Positions 1 to 11,696 of a stretch of 64,000 bases of DNA are shown here, in pieces. Source of the DNA: Rhopalosiphum padi (lineage: Eukaryota; Arthropoda; Insecta; Hemiptera; Aphididae); assembly GCF_020882245.1 (NCBI RefSeq), contig NC_083597.1:56956152-57020151 (forward strand), in the 5' to 3' direction. Within the stretch, counting starts at the first letter, position 1; each line of letters opens with the position of its first letter. The notes under the pieces were generated by a model. The model did not search any database, was not told the origin of the DNA, and saw only the letters and a program-made list of their open reading frames with translations. A program made the translations under genes and the position numbers.

Positions 1-1441
1 TATAGATATCGTACACAATAGATCCCGATACCTGCTGTACATCAGAGCCGATTTCTATTTTCTCGGGTTTTTTTTTTCAAACTTGCGTTTTAGATTATAC
101 GCGAAGTTTCAGCTCGTCGAAGAAAATTCACGCTTGAGTACCTGACTATGAGTCGTGGACAGCTTTGTAAATAGAATAAATCTAAATAAATCATAATTCG
201 TTAGTCGTATTAAAAGATATATCTTTCGATCTCCAAAATAAGATTTTTAGTTGTCCCGAGTACACATACTTGTAATAAACAAACGTTTGTCGTTATTGTC
301 ATCGTTAAGTATAATGAAGTACTGAATAATTTGTAACAGTTTAGTGAAAATATCTTTAAGATATACGAATACGAATACCATCAATGAACAATTAATGATG
401 TTTAGCATGGTAGCCTTGTTAATACGTTTTGAGAAATAAAGTTTTAGTATACTTACAAAATGTGCACTATACCAATCAGATGATTCGAAAACAATATTCA
501 TCGTAATATAATATGATTCAATATAATATCATCATCAGTGTAATTCAATTGATTTCTAAAATTGGCCAAAAATATTGGTCTAAGAAGACGAAAAAAAAAA
601 CAATTTTAAATAATCTATAAACTATTAAATTATTATTATTCCATTTAATTCGGTTTATAGTGTAGTGAATTGTAAACCTATTATTTCGTAATAGATACGC
701 ATTGGACATATTACTACAGTAATTTGATATAATTTCCCACCTTTCTCTAAAGTCACGTTTTGTCATCATTACTGTCTGTGATCGAATTAGTATTGGACGG
801 TGTTTTAGCTAACCGTCAGTATATTATTATTAAATGTAAATATATAAATAATAATTAAATCCTCGATTTGTATATTAGTATTCATTGTATTTGCTGAATT
901 TGAGAAGGTGCTGTGCATTTTACGTTTTTGTATATTTAATTAATAAAAAATGTTTAATTTTAATAATGTAATAAAATATTGTTGACATCGCCAAATATAA
1001 TACCTATTCGAGTTTATTACGAAAAATAAACGTGTAAAAAATGTCATCATAATATGTCTGTTTTTTTTTTTTTTATTAATTTAGTGTTTAAAAAAAAATG
1101 TACTAAATATAGAAACCAAAACTTCAAACAGACGACTAAATTCGATTTCAAATCAATTGATTGAATGTTTTAAAACTTTTACCTGTAAAAAAATATATGA
1201 ACAAAAATTCATTGTGAAATAACCTAATAGGTATTCAGAATTCGCTTCACTCATAATCTAAAATTATTGACGTTTAAAATAAATATAAAAGTATTTTTTG
1301 TCATCTAATCATCATTATATTATATCCTATTATCCTACATTATATTATATTATGATAAATCAAGAAAATATTTGTGTGGTTCACACATACTCTGTATGAA
1401 TCATTATGTTTTAGATAATTATGCTTATGGCATCCCATAAA
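1..1441. other. AT-rich non-coding DNA
   Basis: Short AT-rich open frames on the minus strand (247-501, 545-769) have no splice context or family resemblance. Nothing else is seen. Confidence 0.5.
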
Positions 1442-1450
1442 AGGTATTCA

Positions 1451-1688
1451 AGAGGACGGGGTGGCCGAGCGGTCTAATTCGTCGGCTGCGGAGCAGCTGG
1501 ATCCGGTTCGATCCTCGGCCACTGGGCGGCATTTTTCTCCGGGTAAGTCACGGTGTCCGGAGAACAAGTGCTGCCATCCCCCCACCCCGGGGCATGGCAG
1601 AAACGTACGGGTGCCCCATTAAAAATTCTGCCAATCAGGCGCCGGGCTTACTCCCGAACTACATACGCCATACGAAAAAAAAAAAAAT
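1451..1688 (+). mobile_element. tRNA-derived SINE with poly(A) tail
   Basis: The 5' head (about 1455-1530) resembles a tRNA-Leu/Ser gene, with A box GTGGCCGAGCGG and B box GGTTCGATCC. A GC-rich non-tRNA body follows (CGGTGTCCGGAG..., CAGGCGCCGGGC...) and then a poly(A) run ending near 1687. A 9-bp target duplication AGGTATTCA flanks it (1442-1450 and 1689-1697). The anticodon stem and acceptor pairing are not intact, so it is a retroposon, not a tRNA gene. It should carry an internal Pol III promoter. Confidence 0.85.
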
Positions 1689-1697
1689 AGGTATTCA

Positions 1698-4439
1698 CAT
1701 TTAATTTAATAATTATCGCAAATAATACATCATTATTTTAATTAACTATATTTTAATTCGAAAAACATTCTATGAACGATTAATGTGGTAGTAAATAATA
1801 TGTAAAATCTAATTATTGCATTAACCATCAACCATTTCAATCGCTGGTTTAAACCCAAATGCCTGCAACTATATTATTATAAAATCTACAACACACAACG
1901 TGTCCTTACTTGTACACTATTGAACGATAGTAATTTATCACTATCAATGCATCTTAAGTAAAACCTACTCTCAAAATTAATTATTTAAATTTTAAACGTA
2001 CCTGCTGGTTAACTTACTATACTTAAAGTGATTCAAGCATGTTCACCACTGTTTTTCTTCAATGCACTTATTAATTAAAGTTTGATTTCTGAAATCACTA
2101 AATATACCTATAATAATCCGAGGATCATATTTTAAAACTATTTTGCTATTTAAAGAATGCCTTGTATAATTACAAATGTCTATTATATCAAATGAGAACA
2201 CTTTTTTTTGTTAATTATTTATTAGATATTTTTTCTAAACAAAATCGAAATTCAAACAAGTAGTTTTGAATTATTTAACTCTGTGCACTAAATAGTTAAT
2301 ATAGGTTCATGATAATAGGTTTTTAATTCGTAGAGTCTAAGATGGTTTTAAAATTCTAGTAATTATAATTAATCTATTTATATTCAACACTTATAATTTG
2401 TAAAAATATTCTAAATATAATAAAAACTTGATCTAATATTAAATAGTTTTATATATTTGTAAAAACCATTTTCAATAATAACTGACTAATTCGACTTTTA
2501 AATTAAGTACAGTAAGATGTTTAGAAAAATATTATAGGCTAAATAATGGAAAAGGAGAATTTTCGTTTGAAAAACAGGGTTCACATCACCACCGAAAACT
2601 CCTTAAAGAGTTAGAAACACTTAAATTACATAATACATTTAATAAATTTATTTTTAAATACAAAATTGATGTGAACATCGATGAATCATCTTATTGCATT
2701 ATTACAATAGATTTAAATATTTAAAATTATAATATAATGCCTACTCAACTGTTCACACATTTATTTACTACCTACTTTTTGCGTAAGATATTTTATATTT
2801 TTATGTTGTGATTAAAATTGCGATACAATTTAAAACTAAACATAAATATATTTTTTTTTTTTCATAAAACAATAAATTACAAATTATTTAAAAGTTCATT
2901 ACAATCCCAAGAGTAATACAAAAAAAGTCTAATAATAATATCTACTAATTATTCACTAGTTATAAACAATTAGAGAATATAAAAACCTAATAAAAACGAT
3001 TTATATCTACCGACTACATCCATTTAAATGTTACCATTATTTTAGATTTCCATAGCGTATATTATAATGTAATAATAATTGTTATTGGATGAAATTATAA
3101 TAACAACGATGAGATAATAATATTATTTAGATAAAAGAAAAAAAAAGATATATGTATATATATTCTTAAGTTTTTATCATTCCGACACTGGCCTGTCTGG
3201 GATGGGGAGATACTAAATTAAACTATCAACCCCGAGCATCCCTTAATCGTAAGGGGTGCTTCATTGTCTACTGCTGTTGTGGTATAGCTCGCTAATCTTC
3301 GGTAGTCGTGCTGTCGTCCTTCGCGCTGCTCTACGCCAACCCTCGTCTACTTTTACAACGCAGTAGCATATTATAATATTATTATGTAGTGGTGTGCGTG
3401 TAAACGACCGGTATAAACAACGGCCATAATATAATAAATTATTATGAATAAGTAACCAAATCCAGGGTCATATTCAAACTCGGATTAAGGGGAAGTGGTT
3501 CGGTTTCGTGTCCCATCAATTCTAACCAATCTTCTCCTAAAAATATTTTCATTGCATGTACTCGTATTTTAAAAATTAGAAAAATATATTTCGTCGATAT
3601 TTACGAAAATTCAAATATGAATCTGATAATACGTTATACCCGATAAAAATGTAAACGGGTAGTATAATATTATATTATATTCTAATACGAATAGATAAAG
3701 AAGCAACCCTTTTGACTACCCTATAATAATTAATGGTATACTTAAAATATATGTTTCTATAATTACATGATTTGCTTACATTAGTTGTTAAACTTATTTA
3801 TTTAGTTATTATTATAGGTTATTATTTATTAACAAATGGATTATGTCTGAAATGGAAGTTACATTTTTTTATGAGAACTGTTAGTTTTTTATTTAATTTG
3901 TAATTGCTGAGTGACTTTATAGGTACACTACACAGTAACGTTGACTAATTGAAAAGTCTAAAACCTTATTCAAGACTTTGTGAGCATATTTTTGTAACAA
4001 ATTCTTATTAGTATATCACTAATAGGCAATAGCAACCATTTTACCATGATATTGAAAATATTTTCAAAATTTAAAATAGCCAAATTTTTCTTAGTTTACA
4101 CATAATTTAATTTAAACTGAAATTTTGCCAAAATTAACTTGGGTATAATAGCTGTTCGAGGAGACAATTTTTAATAAGTTATAAAAATAAACAGTAGGTA
4201 CAATATCAACAAGTATTGTGTTCTTTATTGAATTCGCTATCTATTAAAAATGTTTTAAAACCGTAAAAAATATTACAATTTACCGTTATTTTGAATTAAG
4301 TACACTCGTTTATTGAAAATTCAACCGATTTCAATTTGTTTTTTAACATTATAAATGTTGAAAAATATTGTATCGGACAAACACATTTTTTTTTTTTTTA
4401 AACCCGATGGCAAAACTAAAAACTAAACGTAATTTGTTC
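1698..4439. other. AT-rich non-coding DNA with one GC-richer patch
   Basis: No convincing ORF. A GC-richer patch at 3180-3365 contains a clean hairpin (3236-3259) and could be a remnant of a repeat, but no termini were found. Confidence 0.45.
3235..3260. repeat. Short perfect-stem hairpin
   Basis: GCATCCCTTA at 3236-3245 pairs with TAAGGGGTGC at 3250-3259 (one G-T wobble) around the tetraloop ATCG, with one more A-T pair outside. It stands out in an otherwise AT-rich stretch. Function unknown. Confidence 0.4.
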
Positions 4440-5665
4440 ACTGGTCGTTGTGCAATTGGTACACTAGCTGATTCTAAAGCACAAATTTGTTTTATGTGCA
4501 ATTGGTCCGTGCCCAATTTATGTTGATGAAAATTTACGAGCCGAGGACCGGGTGCATGCGATACAGCTGTATAATATGCGCCCGTAGTTACCTAATATTA
4601 AACCAGAATAACGTGTACGCGTGAGTGTGCCGTGAGTGAGTAACTCGAACAACAGTAGTCGGGATTCTCCCGGTTAATATTGATGAGCTACGCGGGTGAT
4701 TAGTGTGTAAATGTGTATAGCATTATATACACATTACGGTCTGGAGGTGCTGAGCCTGGGGAGTACACATAAACATACATCATTTGTTAATCAAAGTCAA
4801 TAATAATACATAATAATAATAATAATAATATTATAATATTATGGTGATGGGTAACGATCGCATAATAATAATAAACGATTAAAAAAAAATTTAAAAAAAA
4901 CTACCGATCGCTCTAATTTTTGTTTCAAGTTTAATCGTCTGTGGAGCCACGTCCGGTTTCACGTCCGCTCTGTGCCACACTCGAGTCCCCGAGACGCTCA
5001 TAATCTCGCGCCGGGAACATTTCTATATGGTAATATCACACGTCGTTCTAAAATAATATACGATACAACTTATAATGTACACGCGCGCGCGCTGCGAACG
5101 GCGCAATACTAATTTGGTCGTAAACAACAAGAATACGATTCTGAGGGATTATACGCCGCCGCCGCCGTACGTTGCTGCTATACGAAATTATATTAATATA
5201 TACATATTATATACTTACTGCGTGCTCGCTACACACTGACTGTACGGTGTGTATACTTAATGGGGTTTTGAAGAGCCGATGCGCACTAACCCGCGGATAG
5301 TGCGCGGCGTATTATGTATTTTATGGTACTATATATATTATATTATTATTATAACTACTCGCGCGCAGTAGGTAGTGTACACTGCACACACACATGCGCG
5401 AGATAAGCCTAGATGCTTCCGGTGTTATTAATACGATCATCCGTTTTCTAAATAATATTCAGAGTTGTTCGAAGACCGTTATTCTGACAGCTGAAGTACA
5501 GCGGAGTGGCCCGCTGTAGTGCCGGCAGTTGCAGCCATAATAATAAAGTAGTTTTCGTCAACCGGTTGCGGATCCGGGGGGATTCATTTGTTACGCGCGA
5601 GAACGGAGTATAAATAATATACGATTCGCCATCGCCGTCGCATAAACGGGTGACTATAATACGTA
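4440..5665. promoter_or_regulatory. GC-richer, CpG-containing island, promoter-like
   Basis: CpG-rich segments (for example 4970-5030, 5085-5105, 5155-5170, 5540-5600) interrupt AT-rich DNA. A TATA-like GTATAAATAA occurs on the plus strand near 5610. A 29-codon minus ORF (5020-4931, starting MFPARDYERLGD) has coding-like composition. I cannot connect either to a gene. The island resembles the one upstream of MORN3. Confidence 0.3.
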
Positions 5666-8560
5666 AATTAATGTCACCAACAACATTATATCTTTTTTCG
5701 TATGTTACGTATATTATATTCCGCTAGCACTGACTTTTTTTTGCCTGTAAAATAAACGTCCACCGATATAAAATTGTTTTGAGCAATTTCATTTTTAAAT
5801 TTTTACCGAATCAGTGTAATGATTACAATAGCACGCGGTTTCCTTCCAAAAATCAAACTACATTATTAATTTAGAAAGATTTTTTATTCTTCATTATTTA
5901 TCGTTATTTTCTTGAGAAATCATACTGAAAAACTCTTATCTTACTGAATTATAATACATACATATTTGGAGAATAAATAAAAATTTAAAATGTAGGAACT
6001 CGTTAGGCTGTGTAGTAGGGACTCTAATATCTATAGTGCAATGGAAGTAATATTATTGTAATTATAAATACACAATATGGAAAATAAAATAACTACGTTG
6101 TAAATGAGTCCCATTGTAATAGATGTGTTAATTATTCGAATTAATTGATAAAACATTGCATACAAAAACCGATTGTGAATGAAAACCATTAATTATCATT
6201 CTATATTATTATTATTTCTACGGATATTTTATTAAATTAATTAATATTAATATTAGTTCATTTAATTTTATTTCATCAACACAATAGATTAAATTAATTA
6301 GTTTTTTGTTAAAAATAAATTATATAACATAATATTATATTACAGTAATTCATTATTATGATTTTATTTAATATATTATTATTTGCTAAGTCAATATACC
6401 GACATACATAGTCTTTTTCTAATTTATTTTTATTTTTATTAATTATTTAAAAAAGTAATTTTTTAATTTTCGACCTTCTCAATGTACCAAATAGATTCAA
6501 TTTTCAAATTAATTATATTGTGAAAAACACCCCTCTAAATATTTAATGCCTCAAATAACGACGATATAGTACTATATAAAAATGAAAATAATAAATCACG
6601 TATCATTGTAAAACCAATACACACAACGTTCCAATCAGAAATTGAAATAAATAAATTATCCACATAACATTGACATAGCTTTTATAGTCCACTCAAAATT
6701 TACAATTTTTAACTAATTTAATACATTTAATTACAACTCTATAAAATAATATTACGCACAATCTATAGGTATAAATATAATTGATATTAGATAATATTAT
6801 TAAGATAATAACAATATCTTAATTATTGACAATACACTTTTCACACTACACTTTACAAGTGAAGACTGTTAACAATAATCTATTGATATTATATTATATA
6901 GTGTGAAAAATATCATTGCATTTATTAATATTGTTGTTATCGACGGATTTCCCACTATATACATTCCGATTGAAACATCAGTATTCCGATATAATACCGC
7001 GACGTGGTCGTCCGATGGTTTATTAAGTCGTCATTCAACCGTTTAGTTCATCCGCGAACAATGAAAATAAAACCCCGTATTGTAACCGTAACACTAGCGT
7101 AGCCCGAACAATGACGTGTTCGATGTTTACTCGGGAAGCTTGCAAATGTCCGTACACCGAACGATGAATAATATTACCGATGGACAATGACTTCAAAGTA
7201 AGATATTATATCAATGAAATAACAATATTTCATAAACGTCGAGCGGCGAGGACGTTTTATTCTCCGCCATTTCATCGCACAATGGCCGTACTGTAAACAA
7301 CTATAAACGTGCGACTTACAACGTCGAACAATGTATTATTTTAAATTGTAAAATATTTAAAACCATTATGTTAAACGAACATTATAATATTATAGTAAAA
7401 CGTAAATAAATAATCATTATAATAATAAAGAACATGAATGAAACACGATATTGTACATAAACGGATTGTTTATTTTGTTAAAGTGTAATCGTTTATGTAT
7501 TATACTTGAGGTAAAAAATGTCTTGATATTATTACGTAACTGTATTACCGGAAAAATTGTATACGCGATCCGCGACATCAATGTACCACAATTGCCTACC
7601 CAAAGCGCCGTAATAACACCGAATATTATTGAAATGCATTCAATATTATTATATCGTACTCATAATAGAAATCGATCAAATGGATTAAGCCAGGAATAAA
7701 TAAGATGACATTTATGTGGGATATTTTAAATAGGTAGAAAAAATTAGAAAATCATAAATATAAGTGTTTATGAGATAACACGATTACTAATTATTTAATT
7801 TGTTTTAATTAGTAAAAATCTGACTGTGGTTTATTACTACTATAATAGTAAATGGCATCATATCCCACCACTGTAACTTTGAATTAAAAAAAAATTAACT
7901 TTCTATATATTCTACGCTTTTATAGAAATGCGGTCGGATAGATCCCCCGCCCCCGCGAATATGAACGTTAAAAAAAGGGTTGCGCCTGTTTAAGGACAAT
8001 AACTAGTTACTAAACATATAATATTATTCTTACCTATATTTGCATATTATATTTTAAATAATATTACAATGACGACTTTCAACAATATCTACTACAGTGG
8101 TAATAATAAATACGACTATAATATAAATGGTATAATTCGAGTCGCAAAAATGGTGATTGGTCGTGGGAAAAAAATAAGTAGCGATAATATCGTGTTGTAT
8201 CGCCACAAACACTTACAATATTTATTTTAAAAAACGGTCCAAGTTAAATAAATACTACATCCAATTAAAATTATGCTCATCGTGTGAATACTAAGAAAAA
8301 CTTTCAAATCCATTTTGATTTTTATAACTTTTTTTTAAACATGTCATTGTATTATACATAGTATAAGTGATAAAAGGAAGTGATCATTTACATACGCCAA
8401 AATAAACACGATTGTTAATATTCTCATACAAAACTGCAGTGAACAATTATTGTATTTTAACATTGTTTCCAACGTATTATATTGTAGAATTAACGCATAG
8501 TATACGCCCCAAAGAAGAAAAAGCTCTTTCCTAGGCACCTACTGTCGTATAATGTAGACA
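5666..8560. other. AT-rich non-coding DNA
   Basis: No supported gene. It contains a perfect 11-bp inverted repeat (TTTTCACACTA at 6838-6848, TAGTGTGAAAA at 6899-6909) and a C-rich patch at 7930-7990 that may be a transposon relic. The 82-codon plus ORF at 7451-7699 has no other support. Confidence 0.45.
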
Positions 8561-8569
8561 GGTAATTGT

Positions 8570-8870
8570 AAATACTCGTATAATATTGTTATTTAATGTA
8601 GATGCAAAATAGGCGGGAATAGATAAGGTCGCACGTGAAGCAAAACGTGCTGAGGCAACAGCAAAATATTTGGCTTTATAAGACGGCCGCACGCGCAGGC
8701 ATTTGCCCCGTTGTCGCTGAGTGATTCGGCGGGGACGTAGGCACGGCGATTGTGTATTTTAAGTGTTTTCGAATTAGTGTAAATTTTATGTTTGTTTTAC
8801 ACCCGAATAAAAGTGTTTCCGACTAATAAACCCGAGCCTGATTTTTTATTTCAGTCATTTTTACGTTCTT
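8570..8870 (+). mobile_element. Possible solo-LTR-like segment
   Basis: GC-richer 300 bp in AT-rich surroundings with a compact retroviral-LTR-like order: TTTATAAG at about 8674, a GC-rich R-like stretch, then AATAAA near 8805 and 8825. No target duplication or TG...CA ends could be fixed. It could instead be a promoter with a short transcript. Confidence 0.25.
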
Positions 8871-8941
8871 ACCTTTGATAAGAACAGCGTCGGGATATAC
8901 ATACTATGTGTCAATGAAGTTTTAATAAAATTGAATAGTGC

Positions 8942-9119
8942 CAAGCGCGGATACATGGGTGCAATGGCCGCAATTTCCCCCCTCGTTCACAAAAAAAAGT
9001 ATCATATATTCCTCAAAGTTTTTTTTTTTTGAAATAGATGATGAACTTTTTTTAGTTAATAAATAACAAATTTCTCCCCGCCCAGTTTAGGGCCTTTGTA
9101 TAATTTGTATCCACCCTTG
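8942..9119. mobile_element. hAT-type MITE with 8-bp target duplication
   Basis: 178 bp. The left end CAAGCGCGGATACA and right end (reverse complement CAAGGGTGGATACA) match at 12 of 14 positions; further in, GGCC and C/G-run blocks are also mirrored. Flanks are AATAGTGC (8934-8941) and AATAGTAC (9120-9127), 7 of 8 identical. There is no coding capacity. The 8-bp duplication supports hAT, though the tip is not the commonest CAG form. Confidence 0.65.
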
Positions 9120-9266
9120 AATAGTACCAAGGTATATGTAGTCTTTGAGTCATTCCAGCCGATTAGCAACGAACGTGTAAAAATTGACAAGCGCATATGT
9201 ACCATATTGTACAACTCAAGAGTTAACTGTGCCATTCAACATTATTTTAGAGTGTCATTAGCTAGA

Positions 9267-9287
9267 CTCTAAGTTTGGGAACCACTG
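9267..9287 (-). mobile_element. Isolated hAT terminal sequence
   Basis: Read on the minus strand this is CAGTGGTTCCCAAACTTAGA, the well-known hAT/Charlie-type tip. No matching opposite end with an 8-bp duplication was found, so it is probably a truncated copy. Confidence 0.35.
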
Positions 9288-9545
9288 ATGCTAGAGGGTA
9301 CAAAGGTAAGGCGTAGAATAGATTTAATTGTGTGTCACCCTATGGGGTGATACCACAGTACACAAATATCAAAATTAAAAAAACGCCATTCCACTTTACG
9401 TCGGTACTCATTTTTTTTTCATTTTTAGTCATTATTATTGTTTTTTTTATTCCATAAAAATATTTATGTTTAAATTGTTGTCTCAAAAATAATCGTAGAT
9501 TTTCTTATTCTTTTTATAATTATATGATTACTATCATCTGTAATA

Positions 9546-9941
9546 TTATATTATTATTTTTCCGTGTATCGTCAACGTACAAAAAATTAAACTATTCGCT
9601 TGACGACGTCTAACGGGAGTTTTATTCAATTTTATAACAAAACAGAAAACGACTGATTTTTTATTCAATTTTGTAGGTTCGTCCCGGAGCCGGTTTGGTC
9701 GATCGTAGTAAAGTATCTGCTGAAATTCGGCGGTTTCGCATAAAACCGTTATACCCGCCGCGGTGCTCTTCTTCGAACAAATAGTATCCGCGAACGCTGT
9801 ACACGGATTATCCCCGAAAACTCCGAAGGCCGAGGGATTTCCGCAGTCACCATCGGCCGTCTCTGTGCTGGCGACCTCGTCATCGAAGTAAAGTTTACGA
9901 GCCGTTGCCGATTTTCTAGATCGGTAAGTCCGGATTGGCAT
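9546..9941 (-). CDS. Candidate ORF/first exon, unidentified
   Basis: 131-codon open frame from the ATG at 9941 (beginning MPIRTYRSRKSATARKLYFD). Bases 9941-9680 are GC-rich and code a charged, acidic, cysteine-containing stretch (FDDEVAST, FGVFGDNP). Below about 9675 the sequence turns AT-rich and the reading is probably non-coding or intronic, with AATAAA on this strand near 9670. The T-Y-x-x-R-K start recalls the N-termini of WAPL-type proteins, but this is far too short to call. The minus reading is preferred because all plus frames contain stops here. Confidence 0.3.
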   Translation of the reverse strand: MPIRTYRSRKSATARKLYFDDEVASTETADGDCGNPSAFGVFGDNPCTAFADTICSKKSTAAGITVLCETAEFQQILYYDRPNRLRDEPTKLNKKSVVFCFVIKLNKTPVRRRQANSLIFCTLTIHGKIII

Positions 9942-10191
9942 CATCCGCGATGGGTGTGCCGAGACGCACAAGTAGAGAACGTAGAGTTCCCGCGGGTCCG
10001 GTGCCGCTAACGTCCGTGTTCCTAGTTCAAAACATTCTCGTCACTCGCCCCGTGTCAAAGTCTCCGCCGCCACCGTCTGTCCGTCTGTTTGCGGGTGGCT
10101 GGAAAACGTGATCGGGTGACCTACCGTCGCGCGCCGTTCGCATCGGGCAGGTCATTTTACCCGTGTCGCTGTCGTTCTGCCGATTTCTTTG
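9942..10191. promoter_or_regulatory. Possible bidirectional promoter between two divergent candidate ORFs
   Basis: GC-rich 250 bp between a minus ATG (9941) and a plus ATG (10192). It has CpG-rich blocks and CCGCC repeats near 10062-10080, and no evident TATA. It depends on the neighbouring ORFs being real. Confidence 0.25.
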
Positions 10192-10398
10192 ATGAAAGGT
10201 ATATGGTGTCTGCCTTCTAATTGCACCCAAAAGCAGCACAAACGTAAATTGGCGCGTTTTTCCACGTCATTTCACTGCTGCGATCGACTTTGGGCGCGGA
10301 TCAAGCTCACCTGCCAAAACACACACCGTATTTACCGTGTTCTCACCATCGACAACCGGAACGTCGTCCACGTCGTAGTTTTCGGCACATATTGCGAG
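10192..10398 (+). CDS. Candidate first exon of an unidentified plus-strand gene
   Basis: Sixty-nine codons from ATG (MKGIWCLPSNCTQKQ...) to the donor TGCGAG|GTAGGT in phase 0, basic and cysteine-containing. It can be spliced in frame to 11499 and then 13496. The minus strand also offers a good reading here (about 10400-10309, donor GGCAG|GTGAGC, containing YDVDDVPVVDGEN), so strand is uncertain. Confidence 0.28.
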
Positions 10399-11498
10399 GT
10401 AGGTGCCTTCTACATAGTTTTAACGTGGTCTAATACCAATATACTTAATTATTTTAAATTAATAAATTAATAAATAAGAATTTTATTTCAAAACTCGATG
10501 TTGTGTGAAAGAGGTATTATATATTAAATAAATTATAATATATTAATCAATCCATCAGATGCATGATTTAATAATTATAGATCAATCACTGCTTAAATTA
10601 ATAACTTCATAATATTTTGAAAATAATATAAAAATTGAATTGTTTTTAATTTGCAAAATTTAATTTATTTGATAAGATACTTTGTGCATGTAATAATCCT
10701 TGTTAGTAGCATAATATTGCATACAGACTCATAAATTAAGAAGATTTGAGCACTGCTCATATAATTATAAAAAAACTTACTTTATAAGTTAGTCCTGTTT
10801 TATTTAAACATTACACACACTTACATAAAGGAAACATATAATACAATAATTACAAAATTTAATTTTTATAAAATAATGGACTTACATACATTTAGAAACT
10901 TTCCTAATAGATTTTGGGAGACCTGTGCACTTAAAACTTATTTCAATTCATTCAGCACCATTTATTTATTATCAATAGAGAAACTGCTTCATTCATTTAA
11001 TTTTAACTTGTACTTTGATCAATTAATGCAACTCTCAAAATAAGTACTATTTTTTTTTATACATAATATAATTTTATTGTATTTTCTTTTGACTTTGTAA
11101 CTATAAATTCGTAATTATTCATTACTATTTTATCATTCCATAGTTTAATCTTTTAAATATTAGCTAACAAAATGTATTTTTAACATTTTTTAATAAAATA
11201 AAATGAACGTTGGGTTCTATTACTGGCTAATTCTCCCCTTCATATACATATTATAATACCATTATTGTATTATTTTTCTTTATGCATCTAATTTGCTTAT
11301 TATGCCTTAAAGCATAAATTGTAAATATTATTTTAATAATAATAATAATAATAAAAAAATATATATTATCTTTCTTTGATATTATTTAAAACCAAAAAAA
11401 AAAATGTTTTTAATAACTTTATATTGTTAACTTAAATCTATAATATTTTTTATTATTAGCACTATATTATAATAAACTAACCACTGTTTCAATCATAG

Positions 11499-11696
11499 TT
11501 TGTCCACAGCTACCAACACAAACGCACCACCACATCTCTGTCACCAAGTCCGTCGCAGATACAAACTTGTACAAACCTGCAGAGAACTGTCAAAATGTTG
11601 TCAATGAATCCTATCCGGAAAATAGATTGGTATTGCATAAAGCAAAATGAAATCAGTCCGTGTACTACCGTAAAAGTGACAAATCGTGTTAAGTAA
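11499..11696 (+). CDS. Candidate exon, unidentified plus-strand gene
   Basis: The acceptor is TTTCAATCATAG| in phase 0. It has 65 codons, FVHSYQHKRTTTSLSPSPSQ..., then TAA at 11694-11696. An alternative donor ACC|GTAAAA at 11669 would splice in phase 0 to 13496. It is GC-richer than its flanks. A minus-strand reading after a good acceptor (TCTCTGCAG, exon about 11571-11470) is also open. Confidence 0.28.
   Translation, partial: FVHSYQHKRTTTSLSPSPSQIQTCTNLQRTVKMLSMNPIRKIDWYCIKQNEISPCTTVKVTNRVK

Noticed and set aside
1455..1530. A functional tRNA-Leu/Ser gene
   Set aside because: Only the A and B boxes survive, the arms do not pair, and the poly(A) tail with target duplication shows a SINE.
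8095..9287. A 1.2-kb hAT element between CAGTGG at 8095 and CCACTG at 9287
   Set aside because: The ends share only the first bases and the 8-bp flanks match poorly (ATCTACTA versus ATGCTAGA).
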